Shown: positions 1 to 6,830 of the stretch, one piece after another
Position numbering within the stretch: the first letter of the stretch is position 1
Layout: each line of letters begins with the position of its first letter
Notes under the pieces: model-generated
Seen by the model: only the letters and a program-made list of their open reading frames with translations
The model's database searches: none
Told to the model about the DNA's origin: nothing
From: CALCKU01 sp964571595
GTDB taxonomy: Bacteria; Pseudomonadota; Alphaproteobacteria; Caulobacterales; Maricaulaceae
DNA length: 14,355 nt
Assembly: GCA_964571595.1 (NCBI GenBank)
Contig: CAZNCJ010000058.1
Coordinates: 1-14,355, forward strand
Direction of reading: 5' to 3'
Position numbers and translations under genes: made by a program

Positions 1-7
1 TCTGCTG

Positions 8-73
8 CTGCGAGGTGAGGGCTTCGTAAAACATTATAATTTTCAGGTTTCCTTCGAAGCCTTCACCTCGCAG
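8..73. repeat. 19-bp near-perfect inverted repeat with 28-nt spacer
   Basis: The left arm at 8-26 (CTGCGAGGTGAGGGCTTCG) and the right arm at 55-73 (CGAAGCCTTCACCTCGCAG) are reverse complements except at one position. In RNA that position would form a G-U pair, so the stem could be unbroken over 19 bp. The spacer at 27-54 is AT-rich. No T-run follows on either strand, so it is not a standard intrinsic terminator. It could be the stem of a small RNA, a protein-binding palindrome or a dispersed repeat. The sequence alone does not decide. Confidence 0.6.
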
Positions 74-172
74 GCCGTCCAAAGCGGTTTATCTCTCTTT
101 GTCCCTTGAAGGCAGAGCGCAAAACCGCGTGGGTGTTTAATGCGTCTGCAAACAGAGTAGGAGCGCGTGAGT

Positions 173-234
173 ATCCGCTATGCCGCGAAAACCTAAATAA
201 TACGAACGCGGCAGGCTGTTTAACTTATGCGGAT
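173..234. repeat. Nested inverted repeats in the yghU leader region
   Basis: Two sets of complementary arms nest inside each other. The outer pair is ATCCGC (173-178) with GCGGAT (229-234). The inner pair is GCCGCG (182-187) with CGCGGC (207-212), enclosing an AT-rich loop. The arrangement could fold as an interrupted hairpin in a transcript reading toward yghU. I do not recognise it as a known RNA family (tmRNA, 6S, SRP RNA and RNase P signatures were looked for and not seen). The rest of 1-339 holds no convincing gene. A C7 run lies at 238-244. Confidence 0.35.
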
Positions 235-277
235 GTACCCCCCCACCCACCTCACAAACTTATGACGGGTTCAGACC

Positions 278-309
278 TTGACAAATCTTGTGTATTCCCG
301 TCGTATTCG
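278..309 (+). promoter_or_regulatory. Candidate promoter for yghU
   Basis: TTGACA at 278-283 matches the consensus -35 hexamer exactly. The downstream -10 is poor: only TCGTAT/TATTCG-like sequence around 301-309, at a spacing of 17-20 nt. It lies 30-60 nt upstream of the yghU start. The -35 match is direct observation. Promoter activity is inference. Confidence 0.3.
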
Positions 310-339
310 GGGCTATTGAGATAGACCAAAGGACAAAAA

Positions 340-1218
340 ATGAGTGAGCTTCCCGACTATACCCCGCCGAAAATCTGGAAATGGAATAAGGAAAATGGCG
401 GTGAATTTGCCAGCATTAACCGCCCGATTTCTGGCCCGACACATGAGAAAGAACTCGGCATTGGTAAACACCCGCTCCAGCTTTACTCTCTGGCCACGCC
501 TAACGGTGTCAAAGTCACCATCATGCTCGAGGAGCTTCTTGCTCTGGGTCACAGCGGCGCGGAATATGACGCTTATCTGATAAACATCCGCGAAGGGGCG
601 CAATTTGGCAGCGGTTTTGTCGAGGTCAATCCCAACTCCAAAATCCCCGCCATGATGGATCATAGCACCACACCCCCTACCCGTATTTTCGAATCTGGCT
701 CTATCTTGCTATATCTGGCCGAAAAATTTGACGCCCTTATCCCCAAAGATCACGCAAAGCGTACAGAGTGCCTTAACTGGTTGTTTTGGCAAATGGGCAG
801 CGCACCTTATCTGGGCGGCGGCTTTGGGCATTTTTATTCCTACGCGCCCGTGAAGATCGAATATTGCATTGATAGGTTCTCAATGGAGGTCAAACGCCAG
901 CTCGACGTTCTTGATAAACATCTCGCCAATAATGAATATATGGCCGGTGATGAATACACGATCGCCGATATTGCGATTTTCCCGTGGTACGGGGCCGTTG
1001 TCGCCAATATTGTCTATGAGGCAGCAGAGTTTTTACAAACCCATGAATATAAAAATGTCGTGCGTTGGAATGCCCAGATCGCAGCGCGTCCTGCCGCGCA
1101 GCGGGGGCGTATGGTCAACCGCGCATGGGGCGAACCATCAAGCCAGCTCCTAGAACGTCATGACGCCTCTGATTTCGAGACCAAGACAATGGATAAATTA
1201 ATGGGCGGCGATAGTTAG
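340..1218 (+). CDS. yghU: Glutathione-dependent disulfide-bond oxidoreductase YghU
   Basis: This is a 292-residue glutathione-transferase fold protein of the Nu class (YghU/YfcG group). Members bind glutathione and reduce small disulfides in the cytoplasm. It aligns nearly end to end with my memory of E. coli YghU (288 aa). Shared parts are the N-terminal extension with NRPISGPTHEK (27-37), the active-site stretch TPNG (53-56), NPNSKIPA (97-104), the glutathione-binding ESGS (118-121), WLFWQMG with GGGFGHFY, the all-alpha C-terminal domain with AGDEYTIAD, and a HDASDFET tail. The N-terminal thioredoxin-like domain uses Thr/Asn rather than a catalytic Cys, as is usual for this class. The ATG is preceded by AAAGGA at 328-333 with about 6 nt spacing. 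The gene stands alone on the + strand and its stop lies 4 nt from the convergent lipoprotein gene, leaving no room for an intergenic terminator. Confidence 0.97.
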   Translation: MSELPDYTPPKIWKWNKENGGEFASINRPISGPTHEKELGIGKHPLQLYSLATPNGVKVTIMLEELLALGHSGAEYDAYLINIREGAQFGSGFVEVNPNSKIPAMMDHSTTPPTRIFESGSILLYLAEKFDALIPKDHAKRTECLNWLFWQMGSAPYLGGGFGHFYSYAPVKIEYCIDRFSMEVKRQLDVLDKHLANNEYMAGDEYTIADIAIFPWYGAVVANIVYEAAEFLQTHEYKNVVRWNAQIAARPAAQRGRMVNRAWGEPSSQLLERHDASDFETKTMDKLMGGDS

Positions 1219-1222
1219 GCGC

Positions 1223-1738
1223 TTAAGGCGCGATAACCTCTCCTGCCAACCCGTCCAGCAAACCCACAATTTTTGGCACGGGCAGCTGGGCGGCGTCCAG
1301 ACCATAGCTTTGGGCGAGAACAGACATATCCATATAGGTGAGACTCACCTTATCCCCGGATTGGGTCACTAACATCCGCAAAGGCAGCTCAAGGCCCATT
1401 TGCGCGTTACGCTGCATAAGCGGTGTACCGCCCTTGGGATTACCAAATAAAAACAGAACCGATGGCGCAAGCTCAAGCTCAGCATTTTTAGCCCCCGCCG
1501 CGTGATTAATTTCGGCAAATAATTTTAGCGGGCGTTTTTCAATAGCTGCGCGCAGACGCGAAACTGTGTCATCGAAACTATGCGGGCTTGTCTGGGTTAT
1601 GGTTTGGCGTTTCATAACGGCGCTTTCTTGGCTGGTTTGGGCACTGTCTTGCGGGCTTGTCGGCGCACAGGCCGATAAGATAGCAAATGCAAGACAGCTG
1701 ACGAGAAAATGAGGGTGCTTCAGTGATCTACGGGGCAT
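1223..1738 (-). CDS. DUF302-family lipoprotein
   Basis: This is a 171-residue predicted lipoprotein. The N-terminus has a basic stretch, a hydrophobic core and the lipobox LSAC with Cys24, predicting export and lipid anchoring. After a Ser/Gln/Thr-rich linker (25-50), residues about 52-165 resemble the DUF302 domain: SFDDTVSRLRAAIEKRPLK, a central VLFLFGNPKGG, then QMGLELPLRMLV and a conserved YMD segment. DUF302 proteins are small alpha/beta domains of unsettled function, so I assign none. The start is one nucleotide after the pyrG stop (TAA at 1742-1740, ATG at 1738), with no strong separate ribosome site. Translational coupling to pyrG is therefore likely, and the gene should be the last of a secG-pyrG operon. 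Its physiological link to CTP synthesis is unknown. Confidence 0.88.
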   Translation of the reverse strand: MPRRSLKHPHFLVSCLAFAILSACAPTSPQDSAQTSQESAVMKRQTITQTSPHSFDDTVSRLRAAIEKRPLKLFAEINHAAGAKNAELELAPSVLFLFGNPKGGTPLMQRNAQMGLELPLRMLVTQSGDKVSLTYMDMSVLAQSYGLDAAQLPVPKIVGLLDGLAGEVIAP

Positions 1739-1739
1739 A

Positions 1740-3368
1740 TTAAACCAATCTACTTTGTTTCACCGCGGCTTGGACAAATCCGGCGAAAAGTGGATGGGGT
1801 TCAAACGGCCGGGATTTTAGCTCGGGATGATATTGCACCCCAACAAACCACGGATGTGACGGTATTTCAACAATTTCCGGCAGCACCCCGTCAGGTGACA
1901 GCCCCGAAAACAGTAATCCGGCGGCTTCTAATTTATCCTTATACTCAATATTGACCTCATAGCGGTGGCGGTGACGCTCTTCTATCTTGGTCGTGCCGTA
2001 CTCATTGGCCACAATCGACCCTTTTTTAAGGGTAGCCGCATAAGCGCCCAAACGCATCGTCCCGCCAAGATCTGTGTCCTTTGTACGCTCAATACGCTCA
2101 TTACCCTTGGTCCATTCCGTCATAAGACCGACAATGTTTTCGCCTTCATCACCAAATTCAGAACTGCTGGCATCCTTCAAACCTGCCATATTACGCGCTG
2201 CCTCGATCACTGCCATTTGCATACCCAGACAAATGCCAAAATATGGCACATCATGTGTACGCGCAAAATTGACGGCCTTGATTTTGCCTTCCGTACCCCG
2301 CTCCCCGAAACCGCCCGGCACTAACACGCCGTGCATGCCCTTTAAAAGCTCAACATGATCACATGTCTCAAAACTCTCAGCTTCAAGCCATTTAATATTG
2401 ACCTTAACCTTATTGGCGATACCGCCGTGAACGAGAGCTTCCGTTAGAGATTTATAGGCATCGGGCAGAACGGTATATTTCCCGACAACTGCAATATTGA
2501 CCTCGCCGTCCGGATTATGCAGTTTCTCGGAAATTTCCGTCCAGCGTGATAAATTCGCTTTGGGCGCATCATCAATGGCAAAATGGGCCAGCACTTCGCG
2601 GTCAAGTCCTTCTGCGTGATAGGCCAAAGGCACATCATAGATAGAACGCGCATCAAGGCCCTGAATGACGGAACTTTCGCGCACATTACAGAACCGCCCA
2701 ATTTTCTTTCGGTCCCCTTCATCAATCGGGCGATCCGCCCGACACAATAATATATCTGGCTGAATACCGATCGAGCGTAGCTCTTTAACACTATGCTGGG
2801 TCGGCTTGGTTTTCATCTCACCGGCAGCGGCGATATAAGGCAGTAAGGTGACATGCATGAAACAGGTTTGTCTGACAGGGAGTTCCTGCTTGAGCTGTCT
2901 GAGCGCCTCAAAAAACGGTAAACCTTCAATATCACCAACAGTGCCGCCCACTTCGCAAAGGACAAAGTCAACCTCTCCGGCATCCGATAAAACAAAGTTT
3001 TTAATCTCATTTGTCACATGTGGGATAACTTGCACCGTAGCACCCAGATAATCCCCGCGGCGTTCTTTTTCGATAATATTGGAATAAATCCGGCCCGTCG
3101 TAATATTGTCTGACTGCGCAGCCGAGACACCCGTAAAGCGCTCATAGTGGCCAAGGTCCAAATCGGTTTCCGCACCGTCATCGGTTACAAAAACTTCGCC
3201 GTGTTGATAAGGCGACATTGTACCGGGATCGACATTCAGATAAGGGTCGAGCTTACGCAATCTGACCTTATAGCCTCGCGCCTGTAAAAGCGCGCCGAGG
3301 GCTGCCGAAGCCAAGCCTTTGCCAAGAGAGGATACAACCCCACCCGTAATAAAAATATAACGCGGCAT
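1740..3368 (-). CDS. pyrG: CTP synthase
   Basis: This is the 542-residue CTP synthetase (EC 6.3.4.2; E. coli PyrG is 545 aa). It makes CTP from UTP with ATP and glutamine in the cytoplasm. The N-terminal synthetase domain (about 1-270) carries the P-loop GGVVSSLGKG (9-18), DPYLNVDPGTM (41-51) and EVGGTVGDIE (139-148). The C-terminal class I glutamine amidotransferase domain (about 290-540) carries PGGFGERG (351-358), the nucleophile Cys380 in FGICLG, and His514/Glu516 in YHPE, so the catalytic triad is complete. It lies 38 nt downstream of secG, the order familiar from alphaproteobacteria, and is followed directly by the DUF302 lipoprotein gene. The ATG is preceded by GGGAA at a suitable distance. 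Nothing suggests it is damaged. Confidence 0.99.
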   Translation of the reverse strand: MPRYIFITGGVVSSLGKGLASAALGALLQARGYKVRLRKLDPYLNVDPGTMSPYQHGEVFVTDDGAETDLDLGHYERFTGVSAAQSDNITTGRIYSNIIEKERRGDYLGATVQVIPHVTNEIKNFVLSDAGEVDFVLCEVGGTVGDIEGLPFFEALRQLKQELPVRQTCFMHVTLLPYIAAAGEMKTKPTQHSVKELRSIGIQPDILLCRADRPIDEGDRKKIGRFCNVRESSVIQGLDARSIYDVPLAYHAEGLDREVLAHFAIDDAPKANLSRWTEISEKLHNPDGEVNIAVVGKYTVLPDAYKSLTEALVHGGIANKVKVNIKWLEAESFETCDHVELLKGMHGVLVPGGFGERGTEGKIKAVNFARTHDVPYFGICLGMQMAVIEAARNMAGLKDASSSEFGDEGENIVGLMTEWTKGNERIERTKDTDLGGTMRLGAYAATLKKGSIVANEYGTTKIEERHRHRYEVNIEYKDKLEAAGLLFSGLSPDGVLPEIVEIPSHPWFVGVQYHPELKSRPFEPHPLFAGFVQAAVKQSRLV

Positions 3369-3406
3369 AATTCCCGTGCCTAATGGCCGATAAACCGCGA
3401 GAACGC

Positions 3407-3871
3407 CTATTCGTCTTCGGGCTTTGTTTCGGCCTCTAATTCCAGTGTCTCTGGCTTGGCAATTACGACCTCAGATGAGGCTGGCGGCGAGACGATAACG
3501 GAAGGATCCGTTACTGCGGCTGGCTCACCTTCAGACGTAATAGCGTCATCAGCTAACGGGTTTGTTGTTTCACCTGACTCTAGGTCAATCGTCAAGGCCT
3601 GTTCGGCTTTTGTGTCATCAATTATTGAAATATCTTGATTTTCATTGTTGAAAACAATGGAGAGCAGGAGGCAATTGGCAATAAAAAGTGCGCCGAGATA
3701 GGCAGTCCAGCGTGAAACAGAGTTCGCCGCCGTACGGCCACTCATAAATCCGCCGCCACCGCCACCGCCGCCGCCAATACCCAAAGCGCCACCTTCAGAA
3801 CGCTGAATAAGGATCAGGCCTGTGAGGATTATGCTAATGATCAATTGAATGATGAGCAAAACGTTCGACAT
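3407..3871 (-). CDS. secG: Preprotein translocase subunit SecG
   Basis: This is the small inner-membrane subunit that assists SecYE in Sec-dependent export. It has 154 residues. A first membrane helix (about 3-22) is followed by the conserved LIQRSEGGALGIGGG loop (21-35), a run of nine glycines (33-41), FMSGRTAANSVSRWTA, and a second helix (about 55-74). The first 75 residues fit SecG well. The remaining 80 form a low-complexity acidic tail rich in Asp, Glu, Ser, Thr and Pro, longer than in E. coli SecG (110 aa) but of a kind seen in alphaproteobacterial SecG proteins. It is the first gene of the minus-strand unit ahead of pyrG. The usual upstream neighbour tpiA is absent. The next upstream gene is the divergent pstS. 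Confidence 0.94.
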   Translation of the reverse strand: MSNVLLIIQLIISIILTGLILIQRSEGGALGIGGGGGGGGGFMSGRTAANSVSRWTAYLGALFIANCLLLSIVFNNENQDISIIDDTKAEQALTIDLESGETTNPLADDAITSEGEPAAVTDPSVIVSPPASSEVVIAKPETLELEAETKPEDE

Positions 3872-4139
3872 ATGGGTCTCTATAAATCTGTGTTACGGCT
3901 TTATGCGCGCCTTTAGCGCACCCCCGCCCCGCATGCCAGACTTATTTGGGGTATTTTGAGACTTTTACAAGCCTAATTTTGGAATAATGGCCAGTTAGGG
4001 TTCACCTCAGTGAATATTGAACATAAGCTATGACAACGCCAAGCGGACAAATAATTCACACATATTTGTGACTTCCAATAGGTTCCAATTTATGTTTCTA
4101 GGCGGCATATTATATATTAGGGATTCTGAGGACTTTTCC
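3872..4139. other. Divergent control region between secG and pstS
   Basis: These 268 nt separate two divergent operons and contain no convincing gene. On the secG side there is a short GC-rich inverted repeat (TGCGC ... GCGCA near 3904-3919) and C-rich sequence. On the pstS side lie the paired repeats and AT-rich -10-like stretch described separately. A GATTC site (the GANTC class methylated by CcrM in many alphaproteobacteria) lies at 4122-4126, just before the pstS ribosome site. A longer reading frame starting at 4017 runs through this region into pstS, but it adds a non-signal-like leader and has no good ribosome site. Confidence 0.5.
4056..4118 (+). promoter_or_regulatory. Candidate pstS promoter with paired repeats
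   Basis: Three elements lie in order. First is a perfect inverted repeat TCACA-N6-TGTGA at 4056-4071. Next is a 7-bp direct repeat TTCCAAT at 4073-4079 and 4083-4089, offset by 10 nt, about one helical turn. Last is an AT-rich block with -10-like hexamers TATTAT (4108-4113) and TATATT (4113-4118). The second TTCCAAT sits about where a -35 box would be, which is how activator sites such as Pho boxes are arranged. The repeats do not match the CTGTCAT Pho-box half site I know. The repeats are seen; a role in phosphate control is inference. Confidence 0.35.
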
Positions 4140-4979
4140 ATGACGCCATTTAAATTACTATTCGGTCTCTGCACGGCGCTTTTACTTACCGCGTGTGAAA
4201 AGCCCGATCATGTCTCTGTATCTGGTTCTACTACCGTCTTGCCCGTCATCTCTAAAGCCGCTGATAGCTATAGCGCCCTGCACGGCCAATCTATCATTGT
4301 AAATGCTGGCGGGTCTGGGGCTGGTTTCAACCAACTTGCGGAAGGTCAAACAGATATCGGTATGATGTCACGTGATATAACGGCCTCGGAGTTGGAAAAA
4401 TTTCCATCCTTAAATTTTGAAGTTATCGCCATTGGGACAGACGCTGTTGTGCCTGTCGTCTCATCCGAAATTTACGATAATGGCGTGACCTCATTATCTT
4501 TTGACGACATAACCAAAATCTACAAAGGCGAAATTGACAATTGGCAAGCCTTTGGCGGCCCGGATAAAGAGATATTGGTTATCGACAAGGAAGCCAGTAG
4601 CGGCACGCGGCATACATTTATGGAATTTGTTATGGGCGATAAAAACGCCGCCGCGCCTGGAGCTGATCTCGTCTTGGGTGCCAATAATGAAGAGCAAACT
4701 GCGCTTACCCAAAGTGATAGCGCTATCGGCATGCTCTCTCATGCCTGGATCAATGAAGATGTCAAAGGCATTGCGATTACCCGCGCAGGTCAACCGGGTG
4801 CGATTGAGCCGACTTTAGCGAACATCCAAAACGGGACCTTCCCGATTACGCGGGCCTTAAATATCGTCATCCGCACAGATAGCAGCCCAGCAACGCGGGA
4901 TTTTGTCGATTATATTCTAAGCCCTGAGGGGCAAAAACATGTTAGCTCATCGGGATATGTCCCCCGGGCTAGTCAATAA
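4140..4979 (+). CDS. pstS: Phosphate ABC transporter substrate-binding lipoprotein PstS
   Basis: This protein captures phosphate for the PstCAB permease. I place the start at the ATG at 4140 rather than the upstream in-frame one at 4017. TGAGGA at 4127-4132 lies 7 nt before it, and it gives a proper signal peptide ending in the lipobox LTAC with Cys19. The resulting 279-residue protein is a membrane-anchored lipoprotein. Phosphate-binding-like motifs are present: SGSTTVLP (28-35), NAGGSGAGF (55-63), DIGMMSRDIT (72-81) and EASSGTRHTF (151-160, with the Ser-Gly-Thr-Arg phosphate-contact motif). It is shorter than E. coli PstS (346 aa) and belongs to the compact PstS-like family. It is the first gene of the pst operon. 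Other oxyanions cannot be excluded, but the neighbours favour phosphate. Confidence 0.93.
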   Translation: MTPFKLLFGLCTALLLTACEKPDHVSVSGSTTVLPVISKAADSYSALHGQSIIVNAGGSGAGFNQLAEGQTDIGMMSRDITASELEKFPSLNFEVIAIGTDAVVPVVSSEIYDNGVTSLSFDDITKIYKGEIDNWQAFGGPDKEILVIDKEASSGTRHTFMEFVMGDKNAAAPGADLVLGANNEEQTALTQSDSAIGMLSHAWINEDVKGIAITRAGQPGAIEPTLANIQNGTFPITRALNIVIRTDSSPATRDFVDYILSPEGQKHVSSSGYVPRASQ

Positions 4980-5013
4980 GAGCTAGACACTAAGTGCCAG
5001 ACAATAAGAGCTA
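4971..5013 (+). repeat. 15-nt direct repeat across the pstS stop and the pstS-pstC gap
   Basis: AGTCAATAAGAGCTA (4971-4985) recurs as AGACAATAAGAGCTA (4999-5013), matching at 14 of 15 positions with a 28-nt offset. The first copy contains the pstS stop codon. The second runs straight into TATAAT (5012-5017). An AATGA/TCATT inverted repeat (5021-5035) follows before the pstC start. The pstS-pstC gap (59 nt) is the only real gap in the operon. This could be a small duplication, an RNA-stability element or a weak internal promoter. No good -35 is visible. Confidence 0.45.
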
Positions 5014-5038
5014 TAATATAAATGAGACTATTCATTAA

Positions 5039-5941
5039 ATGCCATTGATAAAGCCAAAATATAGCTCATCTCCTCTGGCCTCTCGCTTTGAGTTCACCAA
5101 GTTATACATAACGGGCAGCGCTATTCTCTCTGCGCTGATTATCCTTATCATATTGGGCACGCTCACTCTTCAGAGCCTACCGGCCCTGACAGAAGCAGGC
5201 CCGAGCTTACTCGGAACAGTCTGGGAGCCTGCCCATGATAAATTCGGGATTATTCCCATGTTGTTTGGGTCCGTTATCGTCATGATCATCGCCATGGCGC
5301 TGGCCTTACCTATTGGCGTTCTAGCCGCCTTTTACATTGCGGAAACGCGCTCCCAGCGCGTGAGGCAATTCGCCAAATCATCAATGGAAATTCTGGCGGG
5401 CATACCCTCTATCATTTACGGGCTGATCGGCGTGGCATTTGTAAGTGTCTGGGTGGCCGATATTTTTGCCCTCCAAACCGGGCGGCTTATTTTAACGGCA
5501 GGGATTTTATTGGCCGTTATGATCTTACCGACGATTATTTCCTTAAGCGAAGACGCGATTTCTAATGTCTCCCACCAATACCGCGAAAATGCCTTCGCCT
5601 TAGGGCTTTACCGTTTTGAAGTCATCAAAGACGCTATCGCCCCCATGGCCAAGGCAGATATAGCCGGCGCCGCCCTTTTGGCGCTTGGACGTGCTCTGGG
5701 CGAAACCATGGCCGTCATGCTGGTTATCGGGTCGCTAGACCGCCTGCCAACGCCCTTATTTAATGTCCTCTCATCAGGCCAGACCATCACCTCTAAACTC
5801 GGGCGGGAAGTAGCTGAATCAGCCTTTGGCTCTACCCATTTCAATGTGTTGATATTAATGAGCCTGATATTGGTCATCCTCACACTTGCCTTAACCGCAA
5901 TGTCTCACGCTTTATTTAGACGCGATATTCACCATGGATAA
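5039..5941 (+). CDS. pstC: Phosphate ABC transporter permease PstC
   Basis: This is an inner-membrane permease subunit that pairs with PstA to form the phosphate channel. It has 300 residues, close to the family's usual size, with about six hydrophobic segments beginning near residues 24-45 and 70-100. Family hallmarks are MEILAGIPSIIYGLIG (116-131), MILPTIISLSEDAI (161-174), the ABC-permease coupling loop YRENAFALGLYRFEVIK (181-197), and GRALGETMAVMLVIG (217-231). The ATG at 5039 has only a weak purine stretch (GAGA) upstream, so expression may depend partly on coupling or on the preceding repeat region. The last 8 nt overlap the start of pstA. Confidence 0.95.
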   Translation: MPLIKPKYSSSPLASRFEFTKLYITGSAILSALIILIILGTLTLQSLPALTEAGPSLLGTVWEPAHDKFGIIPMLFGSVIVMIIAMALALPIGVLAAFYIAETRSQRVRQFAKSSMEILAGIPSIIYGLIGVAFVSVWVADIFALQTGRLILTAGILLAVMILPTIISLSEDAISNVSHQYRENAFALGLYRFEVIKDAIAPMAKADIAGAALLALGRALGETMAVMLVIGSLDRLPTPLFNVLSSGQTITSKLGREVAESAFGSTHFNVLILMSLILVILTLALTAMSHALFRRDIHHG

Positions 5942-6830
5942 TGTCAAAATGGATATCCGCCCCGCAAAAGAGGCCATTGATCGCCGTATTATCGGGGATT
6001 ATATTTTCGCAGCCCTGACCCGAATTGCCCTTTTCATCTGCGTTGCGATTTTGCTTGCGCTCTCGGCAGCTATCATTTTCCAAGGCATTAAGGCGATTAA
6101 CTTACCTTTCCTCTTTTCCCCGTCCCGGGATTTCGGAGCAAGCGGCGGGATTGTTTATCAAATATTGGGCAGTCTTTTACTTGCGATAACGGCCTCGTTC
6201 CTCGTGCTGCCATTTGCAGTTGGCACAGCCATTTACCGTAGCGAATATCTGAAAACGGAACGCACGAAAAGAGTGTTTGATTTGTCCATCTATAGCCTCA
6301 ACGGTATCCCCTCAATCACTTACGGCCTGTTTGGTTTGATACTATTTGTCAATGTGCTGGGCATGGGAGTGTCGTGGTTTGTCGGTGCGATAATTTTGGC
6401 CATCATGATGTTGCCCACAGTAACATTATCCGCCTTCCAAGCCATGAATAGTATCCCCCAAACTTACCGGGAAAACGGCTATGCTCTCGGGCTGAACCAA
6501 TCCGGTGTTATACGCAAGATTATCCTGCCCCAATCTCTTCACGGGATTGTGACCGGGCTGTTAATTGCATTAGCGCGCGCTATTGGTGAAACTGCACCTA
6601 TCATGTTTATTGCTACCGCCTTTTCAGGCGTCACTATGCCAAAGAGCTTATATGAACCGGTCGCGACTTTGCCGACCCATATCCTAGCCTTAGCCCAGCA
6701 AGCCACTAATCCTGACGCACTGCGTAATGCTTGGGGCGCGAGTTTGACATTGATGTTTATCGTCATCTGTCTTTCTGCGCTTGCTTTTTACGCCCGACGT
6801 CGTCTACAGACTTTAAGTGAGAGACAATGA
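5934..6830 (+). CDS. pstA: Phosphate ABC transporter permease PstA
   Basis: This is the second inner-membrane permease of the phosphate transporter, at 298 residues. Membrane segments are visible from about residue 31 onward. Family hallmarks are GGIVYQILGSLLL (71-83), YSLNGIPSITYGLFG (120-134), MMLPTVTLSAFQAM (158-171), the coupling loop YRENGYALGLNQSGVIRKIILP (178-199), and ALARAIGETAPIMFIA (212-227). The start at 5934 overlaps the pstC end by 8 nt. An alternative ATG at 5949 would shorten it by five residues. Its last four bases overlap the pstB start (ATGA), so pstC, pstA and pstB are most likely translationally coupled. Confidence 0.95.
   Translation: MDNVKMDIRPAKEAIDRRIIGDYIFAALTRIALFICVAILLALSAAIIFQGIKAINLPFLFSPSRDFGASGGIVYQILGSLLLAITASFLVLPFAVGTAIYRSEYLKTERTKRVFDLSIYSLNGIPSITYGLFGLILFVNVLGMGVSWFVGAIILAIMMLPTVTLSAFQAMNSIPQTYRENGYALGLNQSGVIRKIILPQSLHGIVTGLLIALARAIGETAPIMFIATAFSGVTMPKSLYEPVATLPTHILALAQQATNPDALRNAWGASLTLMFIVICLSALAFYARRRLQTLSERQ

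Noticed and set aside
106..324. 72-codon reading frame with TTG start upstream of yghU
   Set aside because: No ribosome site, composition unlike the neighbours, and it crosses the inverted repeats and the C7 run; probably non-coding.
1..339. Known structural RNA (tmRNA, 6S, SRP RNA, RNase P RNA) in the leading gap
   Set aside because: None of the sequence signatures I know for these RNAs is present.
1216..1232. GGCGCTTAAGGCGC between yghU and the lipoprotein gene as a bidirectional terminator
   Set aside because: The arms pair over only 4-5 bp, no T-runs flank it, and it overlaps both coding ends.
4021..4060. Possible Pho box (TGACAA / GGACAA elements) before pstS
   Set aside because: The spacing of the half sites is 14 nt instead of 11 and the sequence diverges from CTGTCAT; not supported.
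4017..4139. N-terminal extension of PstS by 41 residues
   Set aside because: The ATG at 4140 has a good TGAGGA and yields a clean lipoprotein signal peptide. The extension overlaps the likely promoter.
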